Origin: Mycolicibacterium mageritense
Lineage (GTDB): Bacteria > Actinomycetota > Actinomycetes > Mycobacteriales > Mycobacteriaceae
DNA: 64,000 bases
Reading direction: 5' to 3'
Assembly (NCBI RefSeq): GCF_010727475.1
Contig: NZ_AP022567.1
Span: forward strand, 186,001 to 250,000
Shown here in pieces: positions 13,812 to 24,780 of the stretch. The position numbers were made by a program, and so were the translations under genes. Position 1 is the first letter of the stretch; every line of letters begins with the position of its first letter. The notes under the pieces were generated by a model, which did no database searches, was not told the DNA's origin, and saw only the letters and a list, made by a program, of their open reading frames with translations.

Positions 13812-14177
13812 TCAGTCGATCTGGCCTAGGGCACGCAGCCGCGCCCGGCCCCACGCCGCGGTTTCCGGATCATCCGACTCGGAATCCTGCTTCGCAGCAT
13901 CGGCGTTGATCTCGGATTCGAACTCTGCGTTCTCGACCAGAATCCGCACGGCTTCTTCGGTCACCGACAGGAACCCGCCGTCGACGGCGATCCGCAGATC
14001 GTCCTCGCCCTCACGCTCGACCCGCACCATCGCGTCGTCGACCAGCTGGGCCACGAGCGGGATGTGGCGTGGCAGGATGCCGATTTCGCCTGCGGTGGTG
14101 CGGGTGAACACGAACGTGGCTTTACCCGACCACAGCTCGCGCTCGACGGCGACGATCTCGACGTTCAAATCAGCCAT
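13812..14177 (-). CDS. atpC: ATP synthase F1 epsilon subunit
   Basis: The 121-residue subunit of the central stalk has the beta-sandwich block GEIGILPRHIPLVAQL and DGGFLSVTEEAVRIL. The C-terminal helical part is short, as in mycobacteria, where it limits ATP hydrolysis. It is the last of the nine atp genes. The gap to atpD is 39 bases. Confidence 0.95.
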   Translation of the reverse strand: MADLNVEIVAVERELWSGKATFVFTRTTAGEIGILPRHIPLVAQLVDDAMVRVEREGEDDLRIAVDGGFLSVTEEAVRILVENAEFESEINADAAKQDSESDDPETAAWGRARLRALGQID

Positions 14178-14216
14178 GTCACACCACCTCTCGCACTCGG
14201 GTTGCTACAGAGTTCA

Positions 14217-15647
14217 TCACAGCTTGGCGCCGAGGCTTTCGGCCTTCTTCGCCAGGTCGTCCAGACCACCGATCAGGAAGAAGGCCTGCTCGGGCAGGTG
14301 ATCGAAGTCGCCCTTGGCGAGCTTGTCGAACGCCTCGATGGTCTCCTTGAGCGGCACCGTCGAGCCCGGCTGGCCGGTGAACTGCTCGGCCGCCATCATG
14401 TTCTGGCTCAGGAAGCGCTCGATCTTACGGGCGCGGTACACCAGCACCTTGTCCTCTTCGGACAGTTCGTCGATACCGAGGATCGCGATGATGTCCTGAA
14501 GATCCTTGTAGCGCTGCAGGATCCGGATGACTTCCTGCGCGACGCGGTAGTGCTCGTCGCCGACCACGCTGGGGTGCAGGATCGTCGAGGACGATGCCAG
14601 CGGATCCACCGCGGGGAAAATGCCCTTGGAGAACACCGCACGCGAAAGCTCGGTGGTGGCATCGAGGTGCGCGAACGTGGTCGCGGGCGCCGGGTCGGTG
14701 TAGTCGTCGGCGGGCACGTACACGGCCTGCATCGAGGTGATCGAACGGCCACGCGTCGAGGTGATGCGCTCCTGCAGCTCACCCATCTCGTCGGCCAGCG
14801 TCGGCTGGTAACCCACGGCCGAAGGCATACGACCCAGCAGGGTCGACACCTCGGAACCGGCCTGCGTGAACCGGAAGATGTTGTCGATGAACAGCAGCAC
14901 GTCCTGGCCCTGCTCGTCGCGGAAGAACTCGGCCATGGTCAGGGCCGACAGCGCGACGCGCATACGGGTGCCTGGCGGCTCATCCATCTGACCGAACACC
15001 AACGCGGTGTCCTTGAGCACGTTGGCGTCAGCGAGCTCGACCCACAGGTCGTTGCCCTCACGGGTGCGCTCCCCCACGCCGGCGAACACCGAGGTACCAC
15101 CGAAGTTGCGGGCGATGCGGTTGATCATCTCCTGGATCAGCACCGTCTTGCCCACGCCGGCACCGCCGAACAGGGCGATCTTGCCGCCACGCACGTACGG
15201 CGTGAGCAGGTCGACGACCTTCAGACCGGTCTCCAGCATCTCGGTGCGGGGCTCCAGGTCGGCGAAGGCCGGCGGCTTGCGGTGGATGGACCAGTGCTCG
15301 AAGTCCTTGCCGTAGCCCGGATCGTCGAGGCAGTCGCCGAGGGCGTTGAACACGTGGCCCTTGACGCCGTCGCCGACGGGCACCGAGATCGAGGCGCCGG
15401 TGTCCGACACCTCGGTGCCGCGCACCAGGCCGTCGGTGGGCTGCATCGAGATGCAGCGCACCAGGTTGTCGCCGAGGTGCTGGGCGACCTCGAGCGTCAG
15501 GGTCTTGGCGAGCGCGCCGAAGCTGATGTCGGCGTGCAGCGCGTTGAACAGGTCAGGTACAGCGCCACGCGGGAACTCGACGTCCACCACCGGGCCGGTG
15601 ATTCGGACAACGCGACCCGCGGTCTTGGTGTCTACGGCAGCAGTCAT
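14217..15647 (-). CDS. atpD: ATP synthase F1 beta subunit
   Basis: This catalytic subunit has 476 residues. The Walker A motif is GGAGVGKTVLI and the Walker B strand is VLLFIDNIFRF. The DELSEED region appears as IDELSEEDK, the lever that contacts gamma. Together with AtpA it forms the catalytic hexamer. A long open frame on the opposite strand is a codon-bias shadow. Confidence 0.98.
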   Translation of the reverse strand: MTAAVDTKTAGRVVRITGPVVDVEFPRGAVPDLFNALHADISFGALAKTLTLEVAQHLGDNLVRCISMQPTDGLVRGTEVSDTGASISVPVGDGVKGHVFNALGDCLDDPGYGKDFEHWSIHRKPPAFADLEPRTEMLETGLKVVDLLTPYVRGGKIALFGGAGVGKTVLIQEMINRIARNFGGTSVFAGVGERTREGNDLWVELADANVLKDTALVFGQMDEPPGTRMRVALSALTMAEFFRDEQGQDVLLFIDNIFRFTQAGSEVSTLLGRMPSAVGYQPTLADEMGELQERITSTRGRSITSMQAVYVPADDYTDPAPATTFAHLDATTELSRAVFSKGIFPAVDPLASSSTILHPSVVGDEHYRVAQEVIRILQRYKDLQDIIAILGIDELSEEDKVLVYRARKIERFLSQNMMAAEQFTGQPGSTVPLKETIEAFDKLAKGDFDHLPEQAFFLIGGLDDLAKKAESLGAKL

Positions 15648-15674
15648 TTTGTTTCTCTTCGCTTCCTACGGGGC

Positions 15675-16598
15675 TTACTTGGCGTCGGCCAGCGCGTTGG
15701 CGCCACCGACGATTTCGCTGATTTCCTGGGTGATCTGAGCCTGCCGTTCGCGGTTGGCCGCCAGCGTCAGCGCCTTGATCAGATCGTCGGCGTTGTCGGT
15801 GGCCGACTTCATGGCGCGGCGGCGAGACGCCGACTCGGAGGCCGCGGCCTCCAGCAGCGCCGCGTACACGCGCGTCGCGATGTAGCGCGGCAGCAACGCG
15901 TCGAACAGCGTCTCGGCGTTCGGCTCGAACGAATACAGCGTGTGCGGACCGGTTTCGGGCTCGCCGACGTATTCCACGACCATCGGCGCGATCCGCAGTG
16001 CCACCGCAGTCTGCGAAAGCATCGACCTGAATTCGGTTGAGACGATGTGCAACTCGTCCACCCCGAGGATGCCGTCGGCACCCGGCTCGTCACCGGCGTC
16101 GTCGGCTCCGGCCATGAACGCCGTCACCAGCGTGTCGGCGACCTTCTTGGCGTCCTCGTACGCGGGGCGCTCGGAGAAGCCGGTCCACGACTCGGTGACC
16201 GTGCGCTGCCGGAAGCTGTAGTAGCCCAGGGCCTTCCGGCCGACCACGTACAGCACCGGGTTCTTGCCCTCCTCGCGCAACAGCGAGAACAGCTCTTCGG
16301 CCCGGCGCAGCACGTTGGCGTTGTAACCGCCGCACAGACCGCGGTCCGAGGACACCACCAGCACGCCGGCCCGCTTGGGGTTCTCCCGCTCGACGAGCAG
16401 CGGGTGATCCAGCGCGCTGGCACCGGCCAGCTCGGTCAGCATGTTGGTGATCTCGGTGGCGTAGGGCCGGGCCGCGTCGACCCGCGCCTGCGCCTTGGCG
16501 ATCCGCGACGTGGCGATCAGCTCCTGGGCCTTCGTGATCTTCTTGATCGACGAGGCGGAGCGGATACGTCCGCGTAGCTCGCGCAGTGTGGCTGCCAT
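15675..16598 (-). CDS. atpG: ATP synthase F1 gamma subunit
   Basis: The 307-residue rotor shaft starts with AATLRELRGRIRSASSIKKITKA and ends with ERQAQITQEISEIVGGANAL, the two coiled-coil helices. Residues around 165-180 contain the acidic insertion GADDAGDEPGADGILG, the mycobacteria-specific gamma loop reported to suppress ATP hydrolysis. It lies seven bases after atpA. Confidence 0.97.
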   Translation of the reverse strand: MAATLRELRGRIRSASSIKKITKAQELIATSRIAKAQARVDAARPYATEITNMLTELAGASALDHPLLVERENPKRAGVLVVSSDRGLCGGYNANVLRRAEELFSLLREEGKNPVLYVVGRKALGYYSFRQRTVTESWTGFSERPAYEDAKKVADTLVTAFMAGADDAGDEPGADGILGVDELHIVSTEFRSMLSQTAVALRIAPMVVEYVGEPETGPHTLYSFEPNAETLFDALLPRYIATRVYAALLEAAASESASRRRAMKSATDNADDLIKALTLAANRERQAQITQEISEIVGGANALADAK

Positions 16599-16605
16599 TG
16601 GTTAC

Positions 16606-18255
<1,650 letters not shown>

Positions 18256-18301
18256 GGTTTTTCGTCTTCCTACCTAGTTCTTGGGTGGTTCTGAGTCTTG
18301 G

Positions 18302-19639
18302 TCAGTCCGGCAGTCCGGTTTGCGCGGCAGCCAGTCGTGACGAGATGGATCCGTCGATGACCTCGTCACCGACGGCGATCGACAGACCACCGAGGAGATT
18401 CGGATCGACATGGAGTTGGACGGAGACCGGGTGACCGTAGATCCGGGTCAGCACCTCGGTCAGTCGCGTGTTCTGGGCGTCGCTGAGCGGCGCCGCAGCC
18501 GTGACGTGTGCGACGACTTCACCGCGGCGCGCGACGGCCAGCTCGGCGAGATCGATGACGGCCTCATCGGCCCGCTCGCCGCGCAGCAGCCCCACCGTCT
18601 GGGACAGCAGCGCCTTTGCGGTTTCGTTCACGCCGCTTGAAGCCGGGATCACCTTGTCCAGCAAGGCGATCCGACCGTCCGCGGGGGCGGTGTAATCGCT
18701 CAGCAGGACCGAGAGCTTGGGCTCTGCGTCGAGTACCCGGCCGAACCGGAACAGCTGGTCCTCCACCGCGTCGACCTCACCGGAGACCTCGGCGCGCTTG
18801 AGCAGCGCCAGCCGCGCGGTGTGCTCGATGGCGTCGACCAGGTTCGACTCGGTCGACCAGCGCTGGGACACCGCGGTCTTCACCAGGTCGAGCGTCGGGG
18901 CACCGACCTTGCCCGAGAGCAGCGTGTCGACCAGACGCACCTTGGGGGCGGCATCGTCGGACGGCTCCGCAAGATGCCGGTTCAGCACCGTCTCCGACAG
19001 CAGCAGCTTGGCCACCGAAGCCAGTTCGTCGGCAAGCGTGGTCAGCCCGGCGGCGTCCAGACCGCCTGCGACCGAGTCGAACTTGTCGACAAGCACGCCC
19101 AGCGATTCGCGGCTGGCCGCGCGCAGCTTGGCCGTCGCGGCGGTGTCGATCACCGCGGTGGACGGCGCCATCTGCTCCAGCTCGGCCAGGAACCGGTCGA
19201 CTGTGGCCGACTGCGCGGCCGGATCGGACACGTGGGCCCGCACCAGCTCATCGGCTTTGGCCACCGACTCAGCACCCAGGCCGGACCGCAGCTGACGAAT
19301 GAGCTGCTGCCGCATGAGCTGGACCTGTTGGCCGCCCTGGGCCTTGATCCGCTCGGCCTCGACCCCGGCCTGCTCGGCCAGCTGCGCGGCGATCCGCTCG
19401 GAGTCCTGCTTGGCCTCTTCGGTCACCTTGGCAGATTCGGCCTTGGCCTCGGCGAGCGCCTTGGCGTGCATCGCATCGGCGTCGGCGAGTTTCTTTGCGG
19501 CCTCAGCACTCTCGGCGAGTGCGGTGCGCACCGCCTCCTGCTGCTTGGCCATCAGCGCCTTCATCGGCGGCACCACATAGCGCCACAGGATGTATGCGAT
19601 GACGGCAAAGCCGATCAGCTGTCCGATGAATATCGACAT
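18302..19639 (-). CDS. atpFH: ATP synthase b'-delta fusion subunit
   Basis: The 445-residue protein is a mycobacterial fusion. Residues 1-25 are a membrane span (IGQLIGFAVIAYILWRYVV), residues 30-165 are a long b-type coiled coil rich in Ala/Glu/Lys, and residues 175-445 are the delta subunit that caps F1. It pairs with AtpF to make the outer stalk. Its start codon directly follows the atpF stop, which suggests coupled synthesis of the two stalk partners. Confidence 0.95.
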   Translation of the reverse strand: MSIFIGQLIGFAVIAYILWRYVVPPMKALMAKQQEAVRTALAESAEAAKKLADADAMHAKALAEAKAESAKVTEEAKQDSERIAAQLAEQAGVEAERIKAQGGQQVQLMRQQLIRQLRSGLGAESVAKADELVRAHVSDPAAQSATVDRFLAELEQMAPSTAVIDTAATAKLRAASRESLGVLVDKFDSVAGGLDAAGLTTLADELASVAKLLLSETVLNRHLAEPSDDAAPKVRLVDTLLSGKVGAPTLDLVKTAVSQRWSTESNLVDAIEHTARLALLKRAEVSGEVDAVEDQLFRFGRVLDAEPKLSVLLSDYTAPADGRIALLDKVIPASSGVNETAKALLSQTVGLLRGERADEAVIDLAELAVARRGEVVAHVTAAAPLSDAQNTRLTEVLTRIYGHPVSVQLHVDPNLLGGLSIAVGDEVIDGSISSRLAAAQTGLPD

Positions 19640-20143
19640 CTACTGCGTCCCACCTGATTTCACGTCGACGCCGAGAACGCGGCTGGCGAGGGTGGCCGAA
19701 AGGCCATCGACGGACGACTCGAGGTCGGCCCGCGCCGCGGCACCTTGCGAAGACAGTTGCTCGTCGGCCTGGCGTACCGTTTCGGCCACCTCGCCGCTGG
19801 CTTCGGCGCGCTTGGATTCGACCACCTGACGGCCCGCGGCGCGGGCCTCGTCGCGGATGGCTGACGCCTCGGTACGTGCCCCGGCCATCGCTTCGTCGTA
19901 GTCCGCCTGGGCCGCTGCGACCTGCTCGGCCGATTTGCGGTTGTCCGCTGCGGTTTTCGCCAGCATCGCCTCGCGCTCGGCGAGAACCTTGCTGACTGGC
20001 GGCACCACCCATTTCCAGATCACGGCCAGCGTGATCACGAAGATGAGCAGTACGGCGAAGAAGGTGCCGTTGGGGATCAGGAAGTTACTGGTCCCCCCGC
20101 CGCCTTCTTCCGCCGCCAGGATTGATGTGGTCAGTTCGCCCAT
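19640..20143 (-). CDS. atpF: ATP synthase F0 b subunit
   Basis: The 167-residue subunit has one membrane span (FFAVLLIFVITLAVIWKWVV) followed by a coiled coil rich in Ala, Glu and Arg that dimerises with AtpFH in the peripheral stalk. It starts nine bases after the atpE stop and abuts atpFH. Confidence 0.95.
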   Translation of the reverse strand: MGELTTSILAAEEGGGGTSNFLIPNGTFFAVLLIFVITLAVIWKWVVPPVSKVLAEREAMLAKTAADNRKSAEQVAAAQADYDEAMAGARTEASAIRDEARAAGRQVVESKRAEASGEVAETVRQADEQLSSQGAAARADLESSVDGLSATLASRVLGVDVKSGGTQ

Positions 20144-20152
20144 GCCGACGGA

Positions 20153-20413
20153 TTACTGCAGGCCCGGCGTGGCGAACACGAACAGCGCCATGAAGGCCAG
20201 GTTGATGAAGTACGCGGCCTCAACCAGACCAACGGTGATGAAGAACGGGGTGAACAGCCGGCCCTGGGCCTCGGGCTGCCGGGCGATGCCCGAGATCAGC
20301 GCGTTACCCGCGATGCCGTCACCGATGCCAGCGCCGATGGCGCCGCCACCCATGATCAATCCACCGCCGATCAGAGCGCCGGCCGTGATGATGGCGTTTG
20401 GATCGAGTTCCAT
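20153..20413 (-). CDS. atpE: ATP synthase F0 c subunit
   Basis: The 86-residue proteolipid has two membrane helices joined by the polar loop ARQPEAQGR. The ion-carrying residue is Glu65 in TVGLVEAAYF. The positions where bedaquiline-resistance changes are known in mycobacteria (Asp32, Leu63, Glu65, Ala67, Ile70 in this numbering) carry the susceptible residues. A ribosome site, AAGGAGGATAAAAGG, precedes the start. Confidence 0.97.
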   Translation of the reverse strand: MELDPNAIITAGALIGGGLIMGGGAIGAGIGDGIAGNALISGIARQPEAQGRLFTPFFITVGLVEAAYFINLAFMALFVFATPGLQ

Positions 20414-20494
20414 TCCTTTTATCCTCCTTGATAACTGGCGGCCGTGCCGTCAGAGTCTGTGGTCACTTGGTAGTGGTCGGTTGGTCGGTGCTGG

Positions 20495-21265
20495 TTAGTG
20501 GTCGTCGTGGTCGAGCTCCATCGACTGGCTGAAGTACAGGATCGTCAGCAGCGAGAAGATGAACGCCTGGATCAGGCCCACGAAGAGGTCGAAGGTCTTC
20601 CAAATCGCGTTGGGCGCCCACTGGATGTACCAGGGGAACATCGCAATGAGGGCGACCAGGATGCCGCCGGCGAAGATGTTGCCGAAAAGTCGGAGGGCCA
20701 GCGAGATGGGCTTGGCGAGTTCCTCGACGATGTTGATGGGCGCGAGGAATGCGACGTGTCCCTTGAGCACCTTGACCGGGTGGCCGATGATGCCGCGACG
20801 CCAGATGCCTGCGGCGTGGTAGCAGACGAACACGAACAGCGCGAGGGCCAACACGAAGTTGATGTCCGAGGCCGGCGGCTTGTAGAGCTCGGCCGCTGCG
20901 CCGTCGGCGCCGCCGTACTGCAGCGGCAGCACCGCGAGCCAGTTGGAGATCAGGATGAACGCGAACAGGGCCACTGCCAGCGGCAGCACGAACGGGGCGA
21001 TCTTCATGCCGATCGAGCCCTCGATCTGCTGGCGCATCTGGATGGTCAGGGCCTCCCAGAACAACTGCACACCACCGGGAACGCCGGTCGAGGTGACCTT
21101 GGCCTTCAGGAAGAACGCCAGGGCGATGATGATGACGGATGTGATCGCGGTGGCGAGGATCGTGTCGCCGTTGAACGTCATGCCGAAAAGCTCGAACACC
21201 ATGGTGTGATGCCCGACGTGGATAGCGGCGCCCCCTTCTTCGGCGGCGAGCACGGTCTCAGTCAT
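20495..21265 (-). CDS. atpB: ATP synthase F0 a subunit
   Basis: From ATG 21265 the subunit has 256 residues and about six hydrophobic segments. The half-channel arginine is in LAKPISLALRLFGNIFAGG. I chose this ATG because AGGA lies nine bases upstream. Another ATG at 21274 sits on that same AGGA, and a GTG at 21253 would also be possible. The gene is between atpI and atpE. Confidence 0.93.
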   Translation of the reverse strand: MTETVLAAEEGGAAIHVGHHTMVFELFGMTFNGDTILATAITSVIIIALAFFLKAKVTSTGVPGGVQLFWEALTIQMRQQIEGSIGMKIAPFVLPLAVALFAFILISNWLAVLPLQYGGADGAAAELYKPPASDINFVLALALFVFVCYHAAGIWRRGIIGHPVKVLKGHVAFLAPINIVEELAKPISLALRLFGNIFAGGILVALIAMFPWYIQWAPNAIWKTFDLFVGLIQAFIFSLLTILYFSQSMELDHDDH

Positions 21266-21284
21266 CTGCGTCATTCCTGGTAGC

Positions 21285-21731
21285 TCAATCCTTCGATTCC
21301 GTATCCAAGACATCCAGGCCGTTGGCGCGGATCTTCCGCAGCACGGGAATGCTGGTGCTCATCACCAGCAGCGCCTGGAATATCGCCAACCCGAACAGCA
21401 CGGCGATGCCGCCCGAGGCCTTGAAGATAATTGCAATGGCGAGTGCGATCGCCGTGATCACCAACAATCGGGTGGCCGAGTTGAGCGCCATCTTCTTCTT
21501 GAGCGGATGGTCCTCGGCAGTGATGGCTTCGACGGCCCGGCGCACCAGCAGCGCGTTGAGCAAACCCAGGGCGAGCCCGACACCGAAGAAAACACCGAAG
21601 AAGATATGCCCCAGGAAGCCCGACGCCAGCATGGCAACGCCCGTGAGGGCGGCGCAGACGATCAGGAGCCGCAGCGGCCGGAACGCCACCGACGGAAACA
21701 CCAACGGCGCATCTTGCGCTGGTGTCGTCAC
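21285..21731 (-). CDS. atpI: ATP synthase I-like membrane protein
   Basis: The 148-residue protein has four hydrophobic segments, for example LLIVCAALTGVAMLASGFLGHI and ATRLLVITAIALAIAIIF. It is the first gene of the atp operon, where AtpI-type proteins help c-ring assembly or ion supply. Sequence conservation in this family is low, so the call rests on topology and position. The gap to the wecA stop upstream is about 250 bases and should hold the operon promoter. Confidence 0.78.
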   Translation of the reverse strand: MTTPAQDAPLVFPSVAFRPLRLLIVCAALTGVAMLASGFLGHIFFGVFFGVGLALGLLNALLVRRAVEAITAEDHPLKKKMALNSATRLLVITAIALAIAIIFKASGGIAVLFGLAIFQALLVMSTSIPVLRKIRANGLDVLDTESKD

Positions 21732-21985
21732 TGTTTCACCCCAATCTCGCCGTCACGGAGGCCGTCCCCTTGAGCACATTGCGCCTGGCAAAATCCTGTG
21801 TGTGCCCGACGAGCGTATCGAAGGGCGACGGGCGCGCTGGAATCACCCAAGGGGTAGCTCCCTTTGTCGGTCGTATATCGGCGCCGATCGGCTTCTCGAT
21901 CCGATGGGCCGGGCCGGCAACCCGCGAGGTTTTTCGGGTTCTGCCAGCACCGTACCACATGGTAGGCAGCCTAAAACGGGGCCTA

Positions 21986-23212
21986 CTACTTTTCGTCGTA
22001 CTCCCCGTCGACGGCGTCGCCGCCGCGCTGTAACAGCGGAATCAGAGTCACCACGATCGCGACGAGAATCGCCGCCGCCATGACCGCGCCCGTGTACCGC
22101 GGATCGAAGAAAATCGTGCTGGCCGCACCGAACGCGATGATGCCCACCCACAGGTAGATCAGCAGCACGGCCCGCCGGTGCGAGTGCCCGATCTGCAGCA
22201 GCCGATGGTGCAGATGCATCTTGTCGGGACTGAGCGGGCTGCGGCCGGCCCGGGTACGGCGGACGATCGCCAGCAACGTATCCAAGGCGGGAACCAGCAT
22301 CACGGCAACCACCAGCAGGAAGGGCGACAACAGCGCGAACACGTCGCGCGCACCGTAGGCGTTCTGCGAGATGGGGCCGGCCGCGGTGGTCGACGCCGCG
22401 CCGAGCATCAGCCCGATCAACATCGAGCCGGAATCACCCATGAAGATCTTGGCCCGGTGGAAATTGTGCGGCAGGAAGCCCAGACATGCCCCGGCCAGCA
22501 CCACCGAGATCACCGCGGGCGGGTAGAACAGCACGTCGCCGCCGTGATCGCGCAGCAGCCCCACAGAGAACACACAGATCGCCAGCGCCGTGATGAGCCC
22601 GAGGCCGGCCGCGAGGCCGTCGAGCCCGTCGACGAAGTTCATGGCGTTGACGATCGACACGGTCAGCGCGAGGGTCAGCAAGATCGACGAGACCTGATCG
22701 AGCACGATCGTGCCCACTCCCCCGATCGGGATGTACAGCACGCTCCAGGCCACGCCCATGGTGACCAGCACGCTGGCCGCGGTGATCTGACCGGCGAACT
22801 TGGTCAACGCATCGAGACCCCACCGGTCGTCGATCAACCCGATCGCCATGATGAGGCCACCCGCCACCACGACCGCGGGCATACCCGTCGAGTAGACGAA
22901 CCCCCTGGTGAGGGCGGGCAACTGGGATGCGAGCAGCACGGCGGCCACGACCCCGACGTACATCGCGAGACCGCCCATCCGCGGGGTCGGCTGCACGTGG
23001 ACGTCGCGTTCGCGCGGATATGCGACCGCACCGAGCCGGATGGCCACGACACGGACCCAGCCGGTGGCGAAGTACGTGATGATGGCCGCTGTCAGGCCCA
23101 CCAGCGCGAGCTCACGCAGCGGGACACCGGCGCCGCGGTCCGTCAACGCGAGGAGATTCGCGGCATGACTCTGGACGCCGGCCGTGATCACCGGTGCACC
23201 GTACTGCAGCAA
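21986..23212 (-). CDS. wecA: Decaprenyl-phosphate N-acetylglucosaminephosphotransferase
   Basis: The 408-residue protein has about 11 membrane spans and the MraY/WecA signatures: PTPRMGG, the catalytic NAMNFVDGLDGLAAG, and GDSGSMLIGL with the metal Asp. The C-terminus has the PDKMHLHHRL histidine block of the WecA branch. It transfers GlcNAc-1-phosphate to decaprenyl phosphate, starting the linker between arabinogalactan and peptidoglycan. It follows the Sua5 gene with only seven bases between them. Confidence 0.92.
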   Translation of the reverse strand: MLQYGAPVITAGVQSHAANLLALTDRGAGVPLRELALVGLTAAIITYFATGWVRVVAIRLGAVAYPRERDVHVQPTPRMGGLAMYVGVVAAVLLASQLPALTRGFVYSTGMPAVVVAGGLIMAIGLIDDRWGLDALTKFAGQITAASVLVTMGVAWSVLYIPIGGVGTIVLDQVSSILLTLALTVSIVNAMNFVDGLDGLAAGLGLITALAICVFSVGLLRDHGGDVLFYPPAVISVVLAGACLGFLPHNFHRAKIFMGDSGSMLIGLMLGAASTTAAGPISQNAYGARDVFALLSPFLLVVAVMLVPALDTLLAIVRRTRAGRSPLSPDKMHLHHRLLQIGHSHRRAVLLIYLWVGIIAFGAASTIFFDPRYTGAVMAAAILVAIVVTLIPLLQRGGDAVDGEYDEK

Positions 23213-23219
23213 GCTGAGA

Positions 23220-23882
23220 TCACTCCGTCACTGGAATGAGTGTCGCGGCGTCGACGTCGAGCACCCTGGCGACATCCGCGGCGCTGATCGGGCCTTCCCG
23301 CAGGATCCGGGGGTGTGCGCCGGTGAGGTCGACGATGGTCGAGGCGGCCTGTCGTTCCGACGGCCCGCCGTCGAGATACGTCTCGACGAGGTCGCCGAGT
23401 TGGTCCCGCGCCTCGGTCACGGTGTTGGCCGCGGGCCTGCCGGACACGTTGGCGCTGGAGACGGCCATCGGCCCGACCTCGCGCAGCAGTTCGATCGCGA
23501 CCGGGTGCAGGGGCATCCGCAACATGACACTGCCGTTCGCGTCGCCGAGATCCCATTGCAGCGACGGCGCCTGGTGCACCACGAGGCTCAGCGCCCCGGG
23601 CCAGAACGCTCGGATGAGTTCGCGTGCGGTGCGCGGCACCGAATAGACCAGGCCGTCGATCGTCGTCCAGGAACCCACCAGTACACCGACAGGCATGTCG
23701 CGACCCCGGCCCTTGGCCGCGAGCAAGGCACCCACGGCGTCTGCATCGAACGCGTCCGCGCCGATCCCGTACACCGTGTCGGTGGGCATCACCACGAGCC
23801 GACCGCCTTTGACGGCGCTGACCGCCGACGCGATGCCGGTGGCCCGTTGCTCGGGATCGGAGCAGTCGAACACCTCGGTCAT
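23220..23882 (-). CDS. tsaC: L-threonylcarbamoyladenylate synthase (YrdC/Sua5)
   Basis: From ATG 23882, preceded by GAGGAGCTGAG, the product has 220 residues. The YrdC core shows VVMPTDTVYGIGADAF and ALSLVVH, with SSANVSGRPA near the C-terminal half. It makes threonylcarbamoyl-AMP for the t6A modification of tRNAs. It is between prmC and wecA in the translation-factor cluster typical of actinobacteria. Confidence 0.92.
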   Translation of the reverse strand: MTEVFDCSDPEQRATGIASAVSAVKGGRLVVMPTDTVYGIGADAFDADAVGALLAAKGRGRDMPVGVLVGSWTTIDGLVYSVPRTARELIRAFWPGALSLVVHQAPSLQWDLGDANGSVMLRMPLHPVAIELLREVGPMAVSSANVSGRPAANTVTEARDQLGDLVETYLDGGPSERQAASTIVDLTGAHPRILREGPISAADVARVLDVDAATLIPVTE

Positions 23883-23910
23883 CTCAGCTCCTCGCAGGTG
23901 CACATGAACT

Positions 23911-24780
23911 TCAGCTTGGCCCAGTCCGCGTCGCGGTGACAAAGCGGGGTCGCCCGGCCAGGTCACGGTGCGCCGTCACGTCGGTGAAGCCGCCGTTGCC
24001 GGCGAATGCCGCGGCGGTGCGCGCCGACGTGGTGTCGTCATGTTCTATACCGCAGCACGCCCCGTCCCGCAGCCAGCGCGCCGCCAACCCAACGATCGGC
24101 CCGATCACTGCCATACCGTCGGGGCCGCCGAACAGCGCGTGCGCCGGATCGTGTTGGGCCACTTCGGGTTCCAGCTCCGCGGCGTCGGGGATGTAGGGCG
24201 GATTGGAGACCAGCAGGTCGACCCGGCCGTCGAGTTCCGGCATGAGTCCTGGCGTGGTGACATCGGCGTCCACCACCTCGACGCCCGTCCCCACGGCATT
24301 GCGACGGGCGAATTCGAGGGCCGCCGGCGAATCCTCGACGGCCAGCACCCGGGCATCCGGTCGGTGCGCAGCCAGCGCCAGCGCCAGCGCGCCAGAACCG
24401 GTGCACAGGTCCACGATGACGGGGTTCCGCGGAAGCTGTTGCTTCAGAGCCCATTCCAGCAGGGCCTCGGTTTCCGGCCGCGGGATGAAGACCCCTGGGC
24501 CGACACTCAGCGTCAGCGGCCCGAATGCGGCGGTTCCGACCAGATGCTGCAGCGGCACGCGCCGGGACCGGGCTGCCACGAGCTCGCCGTAGACCCGCTC
24601 GAACTGCTCGCCGGGATCATCGAGGAACATCAGCCGGGTCCGGTCGGTGCCTGCGGCATGCGCGGCCAGCAGTTCGGCGTCGACGCGCGGCGAACCGACA
24701 CCCGCGTGTGCCAGCGCCGCGGTCGCAGCCTCGATCGCTTGACGCAGCCGGGCCCGGCCGTCCCCCGAGGGTTGGCTCAT
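23911..24780 (-). CDS. prmC: Release-factor glutamine N5-methyltransferase
   Basis: The 289-residue enzyme has an N-terminal helical substrate domain and a Rossmann methyltransferase domain with DLCTGSGALALALA (SAM binding) and the catalytic NPPY motif in VSNPPYIPD. It methylates the GGQ glutamine of release factors. Its ATG overlaps the prfA stop as ATGA, so it is coupled to its own substrate gene. Confidence 0.95.
   Translation of the reverse strand: MSQPSGDGRARLRQAIEAATAALAHAGVGSPRVDAELLAAHAAGTDRTRLMFLDDPGEQFERVYGELVAARSRRVPLQHLVGTAAFGPLTLSVGPGVFIPRPETEALLEWALKQQLPRNPVIVDLCTGSGALALALAAHRPDARVLAVEDSPAALEFARRNAVGTGVEVVDADVTTPGLMPELDGRVDLLVSNPPYIPDAAELEPEVAQHDPAHALFGGPDGMAVIGPIVGLAARWLRDGACCGIEHDDTTSARTAAAFAGNGGFTDVTAHRDLAGRPRFVTATRTGPS

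Noticed and set aside
14064..16040. 658-residue open frame opposite atpD and atpG
   Set aside because: Covers two certain genes on the other strand and has shadow-like composition with no ribosome site.
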